Part shown: piece by piece, positions 39,385 through 47,025 of the stretch
How the letters are laid out: each line of letters begins with the position of its first letter
Position numbering within the stretch: the stretch's first letter is position 1
Assembly: GCA_019739225.1 (NCBI GenBank)
Contig: JAHHDT010000006.1
Coordinates: 791,501 to 855,500 of the forward strand
DNA length: 64,000 bases
Source of the DNA: Aquamicrobium sp.
Lineage (GTDB): Bacteria > Pseudomonadota > Alphaproteobacteria > Rhizobiales > Rhizobiaceae
Reading direction: 5' to 3'
Notes under the pieces: model-generated
Databases searched by the model: none
Told to the model about the DNA's origin: nothing
Seen by the model: the letters and a program-made list of their open reading frames with translations, nothing else
Program-made: the position numbers and the translations under genes

Positions 39385-39987
39385 TCAAGGGCATGGGGCT
39401 CCCGATGCTTCCCAGGCGAGAATGGCCTGATAGGTCTCTTCAGCGCTGCCGGGGGCGGGCTCCCGCCCGGGACCCGGATCCCAGCCCCAGGCAACAAGTG
39501 CGTCGTCGCGAACATGCGTGGCGACCTCCCGAAGCGAACGGTCTCCGTTTCGCTCCGGATCCTTGATCTGCGCGCAGATCTCGGCGGAAGTCTTGCCGAA
39601 CCACACCATCTCGACCGGCGCCAGATGCCAGTTCTCTGCGCCCGGCGGGCCGTGCAGGACCTGCGAGTTTGTCTCGAAATGGCAGGTCGAGCAGCGCAGG
39701 CCGGCATTGCCGAAACCGGATCCGTCGTCACCGCGCTGCACGTTGAAGGCATGGACACGCGTTTCGCCGTAATGTGGGCCGGACCAGCGGGGATGCTCAT
39801 CCTCGACATGGCAGTTGGCGCAGCGTGGGTGGGCGAAGACGGCGTGAACCTTCTCCCACTCCGCAAGCCCGCGCTCACGGTCGACGACGGGTTCTGCCTG
39901 CTGGCTGGTTTGCGCGGAGGCGCTCGTCAAAAGCGCTGGCGCAAACAAGGAAACAAGTGCAGCCAGGATGATGGGTCTCGAAGTCAT
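39385..39987 (-). CDS. Exported di-haem cytochrome c of the molybdenum hydroxylase operon
   Basis: A 200-residue exported protein. Signal peptide at 1-25 (IILAALVSLFAPALLTSASA). Two c-type haem sites: CANCH at 56-60 and CSTCH at 99-103. The rest (HLAPVEMVWFGKTSAEICAQ) is shared with small cytochromes found beside periplasmic isoquinoline-oxidoreductase-type hydroxylases. It overlaps the hydroxylase gene by 4 bases and probably carries electrons from its iron-sulfur clusters to the respiratory chain. Haem sites are plain; the partner role is from context. Confidence 0.85.
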   Translation of the reverse strand: MTSRPIILAALVSLFAPALLTSASAQTSQQAEPVVDRERGLAEWEKVHAVFAHPRCANCHVEDEHPRWSGPHYGETRVHAFNVQRGDDGSGFGNAGLRCSTCHFETNSQVLHGPPGAENWHLAPVEMVWFGKTSAEICAQIKDPERNGDRSLREVATHVRDDALVAWGWDPGPGREPAPGSAEETYQAILAWEASGAPCP

Positions 39988-42260
39988 GCGAAGGCAGCCT
40001 CCTTGCTGAGCGGCAGCGAGCGTATGCGCTTGCCCGTCAGTGCGAAGATTGCGTTTGCCAGTGCCGGTGCCGCGGGCGGTGTACCGACTTCGCCAACGCC
40101 GCCCATCTTGTGGAAGTTCTCGAGCACCGCGACCTCGAACTCGGGAGCCTGATGCATGCGCATGGCATCGAAATCATGGAAGTTGGATTGTTCGACCATG
40201 CCGTCCCTGAAGGTCAGTTCCTGACCCATGGCAGCCGAGAGGCCAAAGACCGCGCCGGACGTCATCTGTGTCTCGATGATGCCGGGGTCGAGAGCCGTGC
40301 CGACATCCACTGCGATCCACATCTTTTCCAGCTTGATGCCCGCCGGGGTGTCGGCGATCTGGACGACCTGTCCACACCAGCTTCCAAACGAGAGGGTGAA
40401 GGCGAAGCCTCTTGCCTTGCCTTCAGGCAGAGTTTCGCCCCAGCCCGACATTTCCGCGACTTTGTCTACGACGGCGACGGCCGCCGGAAAGTCGGCCATG
40501 AGCTTTCGCCTCATCTCCACCGGATCGATGCCGCCGGCATGGGCGATCTCATCCATGAAAGCTTCGTGGAAGAAGCCGTTCACCGAGTTGCCGACCGAGC
40601 GCCAGAAGCTGACGGGGATGGTCAGAGGCACCTGAATCTCGGAGACCCGGTAGTTGGGGATCGTGTAGGGCTGATTGCGAGATCCGTCGGTGATCGACGG
40701 GTCGGAACCGCCAGCTGGTAGGGACGGGAACAGCCGCGACGTCAGCGATGCCATCATGTTTTGCGCGGCGATGCGCATATCAACCGCGACCGGCAGGCCG
40801 TCGTCGCCGATGCGCGCCCGGAAAAGGCCTGCCGAGGCGGGGCGATAGACGCCACGGCGCATATCTTCCTCACGGGTCCACGTCACCTGCACCGGACGTC
40901 CGTCGGTTTCTTTGGCAAGAATCGTCGCATAGATCGCGTAATCCAGTTCGCCGCGACGTCCGAATGCGCCGCCCATGGAGGTGGTGTGGACATTGGTGCG
41001 CTCGCCGGGCACGCCGGCGATGTCCGAGCAGAACCAGCGAACGAGCACCGGCATCTGGTTCGGCGCCCAGACATCAAGCACGCCATCTTTCAGGCGTGCG
41101 GTGCAGTTCATCGGCTCCATCGGCGCATGCGCCAGGTAGGGAACCGAATATTCGGATTCGATGACACGCTCGGGCGGCGCGTCGGCGAAGGCTGCGTCCA
41201 CGTCGCCGTCGTCCCGCATCGCGCTTGCGTCGCCGGATCGCGCTGCATCGGCGATCATTGAGACGATGGCGTCATGAGTGCGGGGATAGGCGGGTTCGCC
41301 CCATTCGACATCGATCGCCTCGGCAGCCTTGAAGGCAGCCCAGGTGTTCTCCGCGATGACACCGAAGCCGCTGCCATAGGTCGATTCGATCGGCACGATC
41401 TTGAGAACGCCCGGCATGGCGGTCGCCGCCGAGATGTCGGATCGAACCGGCTTCGCGCCGAATACCGGGCTCATACGCACGGTCGCGAACAGCATGTCGG
41501 GCTGCCTGACGTCGATGCCGAAGATCGGCGCGCCGGTGACCTTGTCGAGCATGTCGACGCGTGGCTGCGGCTTGCCGAGCAGTTTCCACTGCGCGGGCTC
41601 CCTCAGGCGCACCTCGGATGGCGGAGCGAGCTTTGCGGCATCCGTTGCGACGCTGCCATAAGTAACGCTGCGGCCGGACGCCGTATGCACGATGGTGCCG
41701 TTTTCCGTCTCAAGTTCCGTGGCTGCAACGCCCAGACGGGCAGCGGCCGCGTCGACCAGCATCGCCCTAGCGGCCGCGCCTGCCTGCCGCATCCTGTCGA
41801 AGCCGTCGCGCGCGGCGGTCGAGCCGCCGGTCGCCTGCAGGCCCAGCATCTTGCCCGCGACGCCCATCATTCCGCGTACCGTCTCGGCGGTAAAGCTGTT
41901 GTCCCAGAAGTTGAAGCCGCCGCCTTCCTCCAGCATTGCCGCGTTGTAATAGGCATAGGAGGGAGGGCCGTGCTCGACCTTGACGCGGTCCAGCGTCACG
42001 TCGAGTTCTTCCGCGACGAAGGCTGCCAGCGTCGTCGAGATGCCCTGGCCCATTTCGGCGCGCGGCGCGATGACGGTGATGGTCTCGTCGCTGCCGATCT
42101 TCAGGTACGGGTTGAACGTGACTTCACCCTCCGCGAGGTCGTCCTCGAGAGGGTTCGGGTAGGGCTTGCGGTAATAGTAATAGCCCACCGCGATGCCGCC
42201 CGCCGCGACAGCGGCCAGTCCGAGAAAGGTTCGCCGGGTGATCGTTCCGAGGCGCGACAT
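39984..42260 (-). CDS. Periplasmic molybdenum hydroxylase, molybdopterin subunit (isoquinoline 1-oxidoreductase beta type)
   Basis: A 758-residue xanthine-dehydrogenase-family large subunit. The N-terminus MSRLGTITRRTFLGLAAVAA is a twin-arginine signal, and one hydrophobic helix may anchor it. Molybdopterin-binding segments include APRAEMGQGISTTLAAFVAE near residue 75, GGAFGRRGELDY and the C-terminal GGVGEVGTPPAAPALANAI with the catalytic Glu. Members oxidise N-heterocycles or aldehydes; the substrate here is unknown. The ATG at 42260 lies 2 bases after the small-subunit stop. It works with the 2Fe-2S subunit upstream and the di-haem cytochrome downstream. Confidence 0.92.
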   Translation of the reverse strand: MSRLGTITRRTFLGLAAVAAGGIAVGYYYYRKPYPNPLEDDLAEGEVTFNPYLKIGSDETITVIAPRAEMGQGISTTLAAFVAEELDVTLDRVKVEHGPPSYAYYNAAMLEEGGGFNFWDNSFTAETVRGMMGVAGKMLGLQATGGSTAARDGFDRMRQAGAAARAMLVDAAAARLGVAATELETENGTIVHTASGRSVTYGSVATDAAKLAPPSEVRLREPAQWKLLGKPQPRVDMLDKVTGAPIFGIDVRQPDMLFATVRMSPVFGAKPVRSDISAATAMPGVLKIVPIESTYGSGFGVIAENTWAAFKAAEAIDVEWGEPAYPRTHDAIVSMIADAARSGDASAMRDDGDVDAAFADAPPERVIESEYSVPYLAHAPMEPMNCTARLKDGVLDVWAPNQMPVLVRWFCSDIAGVPGERTNVHTTSMGGAFGRRGELDYAIYATILAKETDGRPVQVTWTREEDMRRGVYRPASAGLFRARIGDDGLPVAVDMRIAAQNMMASLTSRLFPSLPAGGSDPSITDGSRNQPYTIPNYRVSEIQVPLTIPVSFWRSVGNSVNGFFHEAFMDEIAHAGGIDPVEMRRKLMADFPAAVAVVDKVAEMSGWGETLPEGKARGFAFTLSFGSWCGQVVQIADTPAGIKLEKMWIAVDVGTALDPGIIETQMTSGAVFGLSAAMGQELTFRDGMVEQSNFHDFDAMRMHQAPEFEVAVLENFHKMGGVGEVGTPPAAPALANAIFALTGKRIRSLPLSKEAAFA

Positions 42261-42262
42261 GA

Positions 42263-42721
42263 TCAGGCCCCCGTCGCGTTGCCGGCTGCGCGCTTGATGG
42301 CGGCCCGTATCCTGGGATAGGTGCCGCAGCGGCACAGATTGCCGGCCATGGCCTTGTCGATGTCATCGTCCGTGGGGTCGGGGATCTCTTCGAGCAGCGC
42401 CACTGCCGTCATGATCTGGCCGGCCTGGCAATAGCCGCACTGCGCGACCTGCTCGTCCAGCCAAGCCTGCTGAACCCGGTGAAGCGCCCCGTCGCGGGCA
42501 AGCCCCTCGATCGTGGTGACCCGGCCCGTGACGTCGCCGACCGGCAGCACGCAGGACCGGACGGGAGCGCCGTCGATGAGGACGGTACAAGCACCGCAGG
42601 CTGCGATGCCGCAGCCGAATTTCGGACCAAGGATGCCTGCGACATCGCGCAGGGCCCACAGTAGTGGCATCTGGGGATCGACCTGGATATCGATCTGCCG
42701 ACCGTCGACTTCGAGTTGCAT
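42263..42721 (-). CDS. Molybdenum hydroxylase 2Fe-2S subunit
   Basis: A 152-residue small subunit with two [2Fe-2S] domains. The plant-ferredoxin-like cluster uses [12 protein letters not shown] and a later Cys in VRSCVLPVG; the second uses [10 protein letters not shown] and [11 protein letters not shown]. It has no signal peptide, so it is probably exported as a complex on the twin-arginine signal of its partner. Start at 42721 (MQLEVDG) gives the normal length; a longer frame runs into the operator. First gene of the operon, divergent from the TetR gene. Confidence 0.93.
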   Translation of the reverse strand: MQLEVDGRQIDIQVDPQMPLLWALRDVAGILGPKFGCGIAACGACTVLIDGAPVRSCVLPVGDVTGRVTTIEGLARDGALHRVQQAWLDEQVAQCGYCQAGQIMTAVALLEEIPDPTDDDIDKAMAGNLCRCGTYPRIRAAIKRAAGNATGA

Positions 42722-42761
42722 GGGTATACCTTTGCAGGCCGTCGGGGTTGATCGCAGACAA

Positions 42762-42788
42762 CTTGACAAATTCTGTTATTTTGTCAAG
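42762..42788. promoter_or_regulatory. TetR-type operator in the divergent promoter
   Basis: A 27-bp dyad with arms CTTGACAAA (left) and TTTGTCAAG (right) around a 9-base centre. It contains TTGACA (42763-42768), a -35-like hexamer for the rightward promoter, and ends 8 bases before the TetR start codon, so a bound repressor would block both promoters. Confidence 0.72.
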
Positions 42789-42796
42789 ACAGGATT

Positions 42797-43411
42797 ATGA
42801 GCATGGCCGCGCCAACCAGCGATAAACGACGTCAGCCTTCCGATGAGCGCCGCGAGCGCATTCTGGAGGGGGCGTTCAAGGTATTCCTGGCGTATGGCTA
42901 CGACCGCACGACCATGGACGACATTGCCAGGGCGGCCGAGATTTCGCGTCCGGCGCTCTATCTCGTCTTCCGCAACAAGACCGACATCTACAGGGCGCTC
43001 GCCGCGCAGTTCCTTAACGAACTGCTGGTTCAGACCGAGGCCGTGCTTGCCGGGGAAGGCTCGCTGGCGGCGCGGCTGGATCGCATGTGCGAGGGGGTCT
43101 TCTACTGCATGATGCGGGAGATAGAGGAAACGCCGCACGGCTCGGAACTGCTCGATGTCAAGAATAGCCTTGCAGGCGACGTGATGAGCGAGTGGCGTGC
43201 ACGCCTCGACGCGGTGCTGGCGCAGTCCATCAAGGCCGAGGCGCTCAAGAACGGTGTCGATCTGGAAGCGAAGGGATTTTCTGCCGAAACCCTGGCGACG
43301 ATGCTCAACGACGCGATGGAAGGCATGAAGGCCAGGGTCACCGATCCCAAGGCCCACCTGGAACGCGGCAAGCTCTATCTGAAGGTTATCGGCGCGGTTC
43401 TGAATCCGTAG
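42797..43411 (+). CDS. TetR-family regulator of the hydroxylase operon
   Basis: A 204-residue TetR regulator with the N-terminal helix-turn-helix RRERILEGAFKVFLAYGYDR, then MDDIARAAEISRPALYLVFR at about 30-55; the rest is a helical ligand domain. It is divergent from the 2Fe-2S/molybdopterin subunit genes with a dyad between, and most likely represses them and itself. The ATG at 42797 is close to the operator; ATG at 42803 is an alternative. Its 3' end overlaps the convergent patatin gene by 26 bases. Confidence 0.92.
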   Translation: MSMAAPTSDKRRQPSDERRERILEGAFKVFLAYGYDRTTMDDIARAAEISRPALYLVFRNKTDIYRALAAQFLNELLVQTEAVLAGEGSLAARLDRMCEGVFYCMMREIEETPHGSELLDVKNSLAGDVMSEWRARLDAVLAQSIKAEALKNGVDLEAKGFSAETLATMLNDAMEGMKARVTDPKAHLERGKLYLKVIGAVLNP

Positions 43412-44564
43412 GCTCACCGCGCGGGCGGTGATGGTTTGCCGACGGCGGCCGCTTGCGGGTGGCCAGGAAATCGCGCACGCGGGCGCCTGCACTCTTGCGC
43501 GGCCGTGCTGCAAGGCCCGGGGCGAGTTCCCCGGAAATGTCGAGCGAGGCGCGCTCGCCGACATCGTCGTAGCTCTCCGCCAGCCAGTCGTCAGCGGCCG
43601 AGCGGCCCAGATCACGCAGATATTCGAGGAAAGCCCATTCGGCGTTGACCTTCGACGAGGCTGAGAGATCCTTGAACGCCTCGTCGGCGTCGATCCTGTG
43701 CATGCGGATCTGCCGATACTGGCCACGCTCAAGCTGGCCGCTCTCGATCAGTTCGTTGACGAAGGCGATGGCACGGAATTCGCGCAGCATCGCCGCGTTG
43801 AAGGTGATCTCGTCGATACGATTCTGGATTTCGCGGGCCGAGCGGGGTGCGCCCTCCCGTTCCACCGGGTTTATCTGCACCAGCAGCACGTCCTCGACCG
43901 GCGTCGCGTAGAAGAACGGATAGAGCGCGGGATTGCCGCCATAGCCGCCGTCCCAATAGGGCGTGCCGTCGATCTCGACCGCCTGGAATATCTGCGGCAG
44001 GCAGGCCGACGCCATGACCGTGTCGAGCGTGATCTCACCCGTCTCGAACACGCGCAACTGGCCCGTCTCGACATTGGTGGCCGAGATGAACAGTTTTGGT
44101 CCCGCGCAGCGGCGCACCAGATCGAAATCGATCTCCGTGCGGACCACATCGCGCAGCGGATTGTGGTTGAACGGATTGGCGCTATAGGGCGAAAATATCC
44201 GCGAGAAGGCGTCGAACCACAGATAGCCCGGCGTGTTCTCGACCGACCAGTTGCCCCACAGAACGTCCCAGGGCATCCGTCGGACGGGGCTGAAGCGGCC
44301 TTGCCGGGCAACCGCGCGCCAGAAGTCGTGGAGCTTTTCGCGGGCGCCCTCGGCTCCATTGGTGGCCCAGCCGTGCGCCAGCGCCACCGCGTTCATTGCG
44401 CCTGCGCTTGTGCCGGATATGGCTGCAATGTCCAGCCTCCCGTCTTCAAGCAGGCGATCGAGCACACCCCAGGTGAAGGCGCCGTGCGAACCGCCACCCT
44501 GCAGCGCTATGTTGACCGGCTTTTTGTCGGCCGATGTCGCGTCCGCGCTCATGTCGTGCTCCAT
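43386..44564 (-). CDS. Patatin-like phospholipase
   Basis: A 392-residue patatin-family serine hydrolase. Oxyanion motif ALQGGGSHGAFTWG at about 20-33, nucleophile Ser in GTSAG at about 50, catalytic Asp in WDGGYGGNPA at about 200. Patatins hydrolyse acyl esters of lipids; in rhizobia close relatives follow the 3-hydroxybutyrate dehydrogenase gene and are sometimes labelled polyhydroxybutyrate depolymerases, which is plausible here because that gene lies 33 bases upstream. Two starts are possible (44564, or 44552 with GGAG 6 bases upstream). No signal peptide. Convergent overlap of 26 bases with the TetR gene. Confidence 0.88.
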   Translation of the reverse strand: MEHDMSADATSADKKPVNIALQGGGSHGAFTWGVLDRLLEDGRLDIAAISGTSAGAMNAVALAHGWATNGAEGAREKLHDFWRAVARQGRFSPVRRMPWDVLWGNWSVENTPGYLWFDAFSRIFSPYSANPFNHNPLRDVVRTEIDFDLVRRCAGPKLFISATNVETGQLRVFETGEITLDTVMASACLPQIFQAVEIDGTPYWDGGYGGNPALYPFFYATPVEDVLLVQINPVEREGAPRSAREIQNRIDEITFNAAMLREFRAIAFVNELIESGQLERGQYRQIRMHRIDADEAFKDLSASSKVNAEWAFLEYLRDLGRSAADDWLAESYDDVGERASLDISGELAPGLAARPRKSAGARVRDFLATRKRPPSANHHRPRGEPTDSEPRR

Positions 44565-44597
44565 GCCTCCCGGTCGCCTCCCGAAAGGTTGGAGATC

Positions 44598-45380
44598 CTA
44601 TTGCGCCGTCCAGCCGCCATCGACGGACAGCGTGGTGCCCGTGATCTGTGCCGCATCGTCGGAGCACAGAAAGGCCGTCGAGGCGGCGATCTGCTCGACG
44701 GTCGCGAACTGCTTCGACGGCTGCTTGGCAAGGATAACGTCGCGGATGGTGGTCTCGCGGTCGAGGCCCGTCTCTTTCGCGCGGTCCTCGATCTGCGTTT
44801 CGACGAGCGGCGTGAGCACGAAGCCGGGGCATACGGCGTTGCTGGTCACACCCTGACCTGCCAACTCGAGCGCGATGGTCTTGGTCAGGCCGACCACGCC
44901 GTGCTTGGCTGCGACATAGGCCGACTTGTTAGGCGAGGCGCGCAGGCCGTGCGCCGACGCGATGTTGACGATGCGGCCCCAGCCGGACGCCTTCATGTGG
45001 GGGATCGCGGCTGCCGCGGTGTGGAAGGCCGAGCTCAGGTTGATCGCGATGATCGCGTCCCAACGCTCCGGCGGGAACTCGTCGACGGGGGCTACGAACT
45101 GGATGCCCGCATTGTTGACGAGGATGTCGACCGTGCCGAAACGCGAGACGGCTTTCTCGACGAGCATGCGGCAATCGTCAGGTTTCGACATATCCGCCTT
45201 GATGTAGACGGCTTCGACGCCATGGCGCTCCGCCACACCGGCTGCGATCGCATGATCTTCCTGGCTGTCGGAATAGGAGTTGATGACCACGGCGCAGCCC
45301 TTGGTTGCCAGCGCCTCGGCTATGGCCAGGCCGATGCCCGAGGTCGATCCCGTCACGATTGCGGTTTTTCCGGTGAGCAT
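44598..45380 (-). CDS. bdhA: 3-hydroxybutyrate dehydrogenase
   Basis: A 260-residue short-chain dehydrogenase that oxidises D-3-hydroxybutyrate to acetoacetate with NAD, in polyhydroxybutyrate turnover. NAD motif TGSTSGIGLAIAE, NNAG in LVNNAGIQFVAPVDEFPPE, catalytic Tyr/Lys in SAYVAAKHGVVG, and the substrate-lid segment ILAKQPSKQFATVEQIA, all typical of BdhA. It starts a two-gene operon with the patatin gene. A 16-bp element like that before pyc lies 41 bases upstream of its start. Confidence 0.94.
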   Translation of the reverse strand: MLTGKTAIVTGSTSGIGLAIAEALATKGCAVVINSYSDSQEDHAIAAGVAERHGVEAVYIKADMSKPDDCRMLVEKAVSRFGTVDILVNNAGIQFVAPVDEFPPERWDAIIAINLSSAFHTAAAAIPHMKASGWGRIVNIASAHGLRASPNKSAYVAAKHGVVGLTKTIALELAGQGVTSNAVCPGFVLTPLVETQIEDRAKETGLDRETTIRDVILAKQPSKQFATVEQIAASTAFLCSDDAAQITGTTLSVDGGWTAQ

Positions 45381-45420
45381 GGCTGTTCCTTCGCGTTTCC
45401 GTTGCCCTTGCTGCAGATAT

Positions 45421-45436
45421 ATTGCAGCGCAGCATA
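45421..45436. promoter_or_regulatory. Candidate PhaR-like element upstream of bdhA
   Basis: ATTGCAGCGCAGCATA, nearly the same as the element before pyc (28600-28615). A further CTGCAG lies just to its left at 45411-45416, giving TGC-rich half-sites on both sides of GATATAT. Confidence 0.5.
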
Positions 45437-45558
45437 AAATCCAACCGCACTCGCCCTTTGCGGCTGCGTCGCCTTTGTCATGTCAGATTTGGCGGATTGT
45501 GCTAGACGGGATCAAGGCATAGATATCGCCGCGTACAGGCGACAACGAGTTCGACCCG

Positions 45559-46812
45559 ATGCAGCAATTCCTCGACCGCCCCCTTGCACGACGCCGTTCG
45601 GTCGGTGTCGCCGTCGGCGACGTCATCGTGGGGGGCGACGCCCCGGTCGTCGTCCAGTCGATGACCAATACCGACACGGCCGACATTGACGCGACCGTGG
45701 CCCAGGTGGCCGCACTCCACCGCGCAGGCTCCGAGATCGTGCGGATCACGGTGGACCGTGACGAGGCTGCGGCCGCCGTACCCCGCATACGGGACCGCCT
45801 GGCGCGACTCGGCTGCCACGTGCCGCTCGTCGGCGACTTCCACTATATCGGGCACAAGCTGCTGGCCGATCACCCGGATTGCGCCGAAGCGCTGGCCAAG
45901 TACCGGATCAATCCGGGCAATGTCGGCTTCAAGGAGAAGAAGGACCGGCAGTTCGGGGCCATCGTCGAGACCGCCATCCGCTACGACAAGCCGGTGCGCA
46001 TCGGCGTCAACTGGGGCTCGCTCGACCAGGAGCTGCTGACGCGCCTCATGGACCAGAACCAGGCGCAGGGTTCGCCGCTCACCGCGATCGAGGTGATGCG
46101 CGAGGCGATCGTGCAGTCGGCACTGATTTCGGCGACGATGGCGGAGGAGATCGGTCTGCCGCGCGACAAGATCATCCTGTCGGCCAAGGTCAGCCAGGTT
46201 CAGGACCTGATCGCCGTCTATGTGGAACTTGCCAAGCGTTCCGATCATGCGCTGCATCTGGGGCTCACGGAAGCGGGCATGGGCACCAAGGGCGTGGTCG
46301 CATCGTCGGCCGCCATGGGCATCCTGCTGCAGCAGGGTATCGGCGACACGATCCGCATCTCGCTGACGCCGGAACCCGGCGGCGACCGCACGCGCGAGGT
46401 CCAGGTCGCGCAGGAGCTCCTGCAGACGATGGGCTTCCGCCAGTTCGTGCCGATCGTGGCGGCTTGTCCCGGTTGCGGCCGCACGACGTCGACGGTGTTC
46501 CAGGAGCTTGCCGCCACCATCCAGGACGACCTACGGCGCAACATGCCGGTCTGGCGCGAGAAATATCCGGGGGTCGAGGAACTCAAGGTCGCCGTGATGG
46601 GCTGCATCGTCAACGGCCCAGGCGAATCCAAGCATGCCGATATCGGTATATCCCTGCCGGGCACGGGCGAGACGCCTTCGGCGCCCGTCTTCATCGATGG
46701 CCAGAAGGCCGCGACGCTGCGCGGCCCGCAGATCGCCGACGACTTCCAGAAGATGGTGGCGGACTACATCGAGCAGCGCTTCGGCGCCGGCGGCAGGCAG
46801 GCGGCGGAGTAG
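45559..46812 (+). CDS. ispG: 4-hydroxy-3-methylbut-2-enyl diphosphate synthase (IspG/GcpE)
   Basis: A 417-residue iron-sulfur enzyme of the non-mevalonate isoprenoid pathway, converting MEcPP to HMBPP. N-terminal TIM barrel ([20 protein letters not shown]) and C-terminal 4Fe-4S domain with Cys residues in [12 protein letters not shown] and [10 protein letters not shown] and a conserved Glu in that last motif. Length fits bacterial IspG. Divergent from bdhA. The first ATG after a poor ribosome site is used. A prenyl synthase gene for the same pathway lies 3 kb away. Confidence 0.96.
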   Translation: MQQFLDRPLARRRSVGVAVGDVIVGGDAPVVVQSMTNTDTADIDATVAQVAALHRAGSEIVRITVDRDEAAAAVPRIRDRLARLGCHVPLVGDFHYIGHKLLADHPDCAEALAKYRINPGNVGFKEKKDRQFGAIVETAIRYDKPVRIGVNWGSLDQELLTRLMDQNQAQGSPLTAIEVMREAIVQSALISATMAEEIGLPRDKIILSAKVSQVQDLIAVYVELAKRSDHALHLGLTEAGMGTKGVVASSAAMGILLQQGIGDTIRISLTPEPGGDRTREVQVAQELLQTMGFRQFVPIVAACPGCGRTTSTVFQELAATIQDDLRRNMPVWREKYPGVEELKVAVMGCIVNGPGESKHADIGISLPGTGETPSAPVFIDGQKAATLRGPQIADDFQKMVADYIEQRFGAGGRQAAE

Positions 46813-46820
46813 GTAAAACC

Positions 46821-47002
46821 GTGCGTCCTTCGAGGCTCGCTGCGCTCGCGCCTCAGGATGAGGGAGGTGGGTTGATCAGGCCCCGCGGTCGCGGCTCAAT
46901 TCGCGACAACGGAACGCTCCCTCGAGCCCAGAAGATTGCCGGAGCGATGGACAACCCTCCCTCATCCTGAGGTGCGAGCGCAGCGAGCCTCGAAGGACGC
47001 AC
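46821..47002. repeat. Inverted pair of interspersed repeat elements
   Basis: Left unit 46821-46870 begins GTGCGTCCTTCGAGGCTCG; right unit 46955-47002 is its reverse complement and ends CGAGCCTCGAAGGACGCAC. Each about 45 bases, 84 bases apart. Fills the 213-base gap between convergent ispG and the kinase gene. Same family as 8220-8294 and 51854-51989. Confidence 0.9.
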
Positions 47003-47025
47003 TTACAGTTCAGGGCCGCGAATTG

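Noticed and set aside
43698-45437. A 579-codon + strand frame across the patatin and bdhA genes.
   Set aside because: It spans two real genes in antisense and their promoter, with no recognisable domain.
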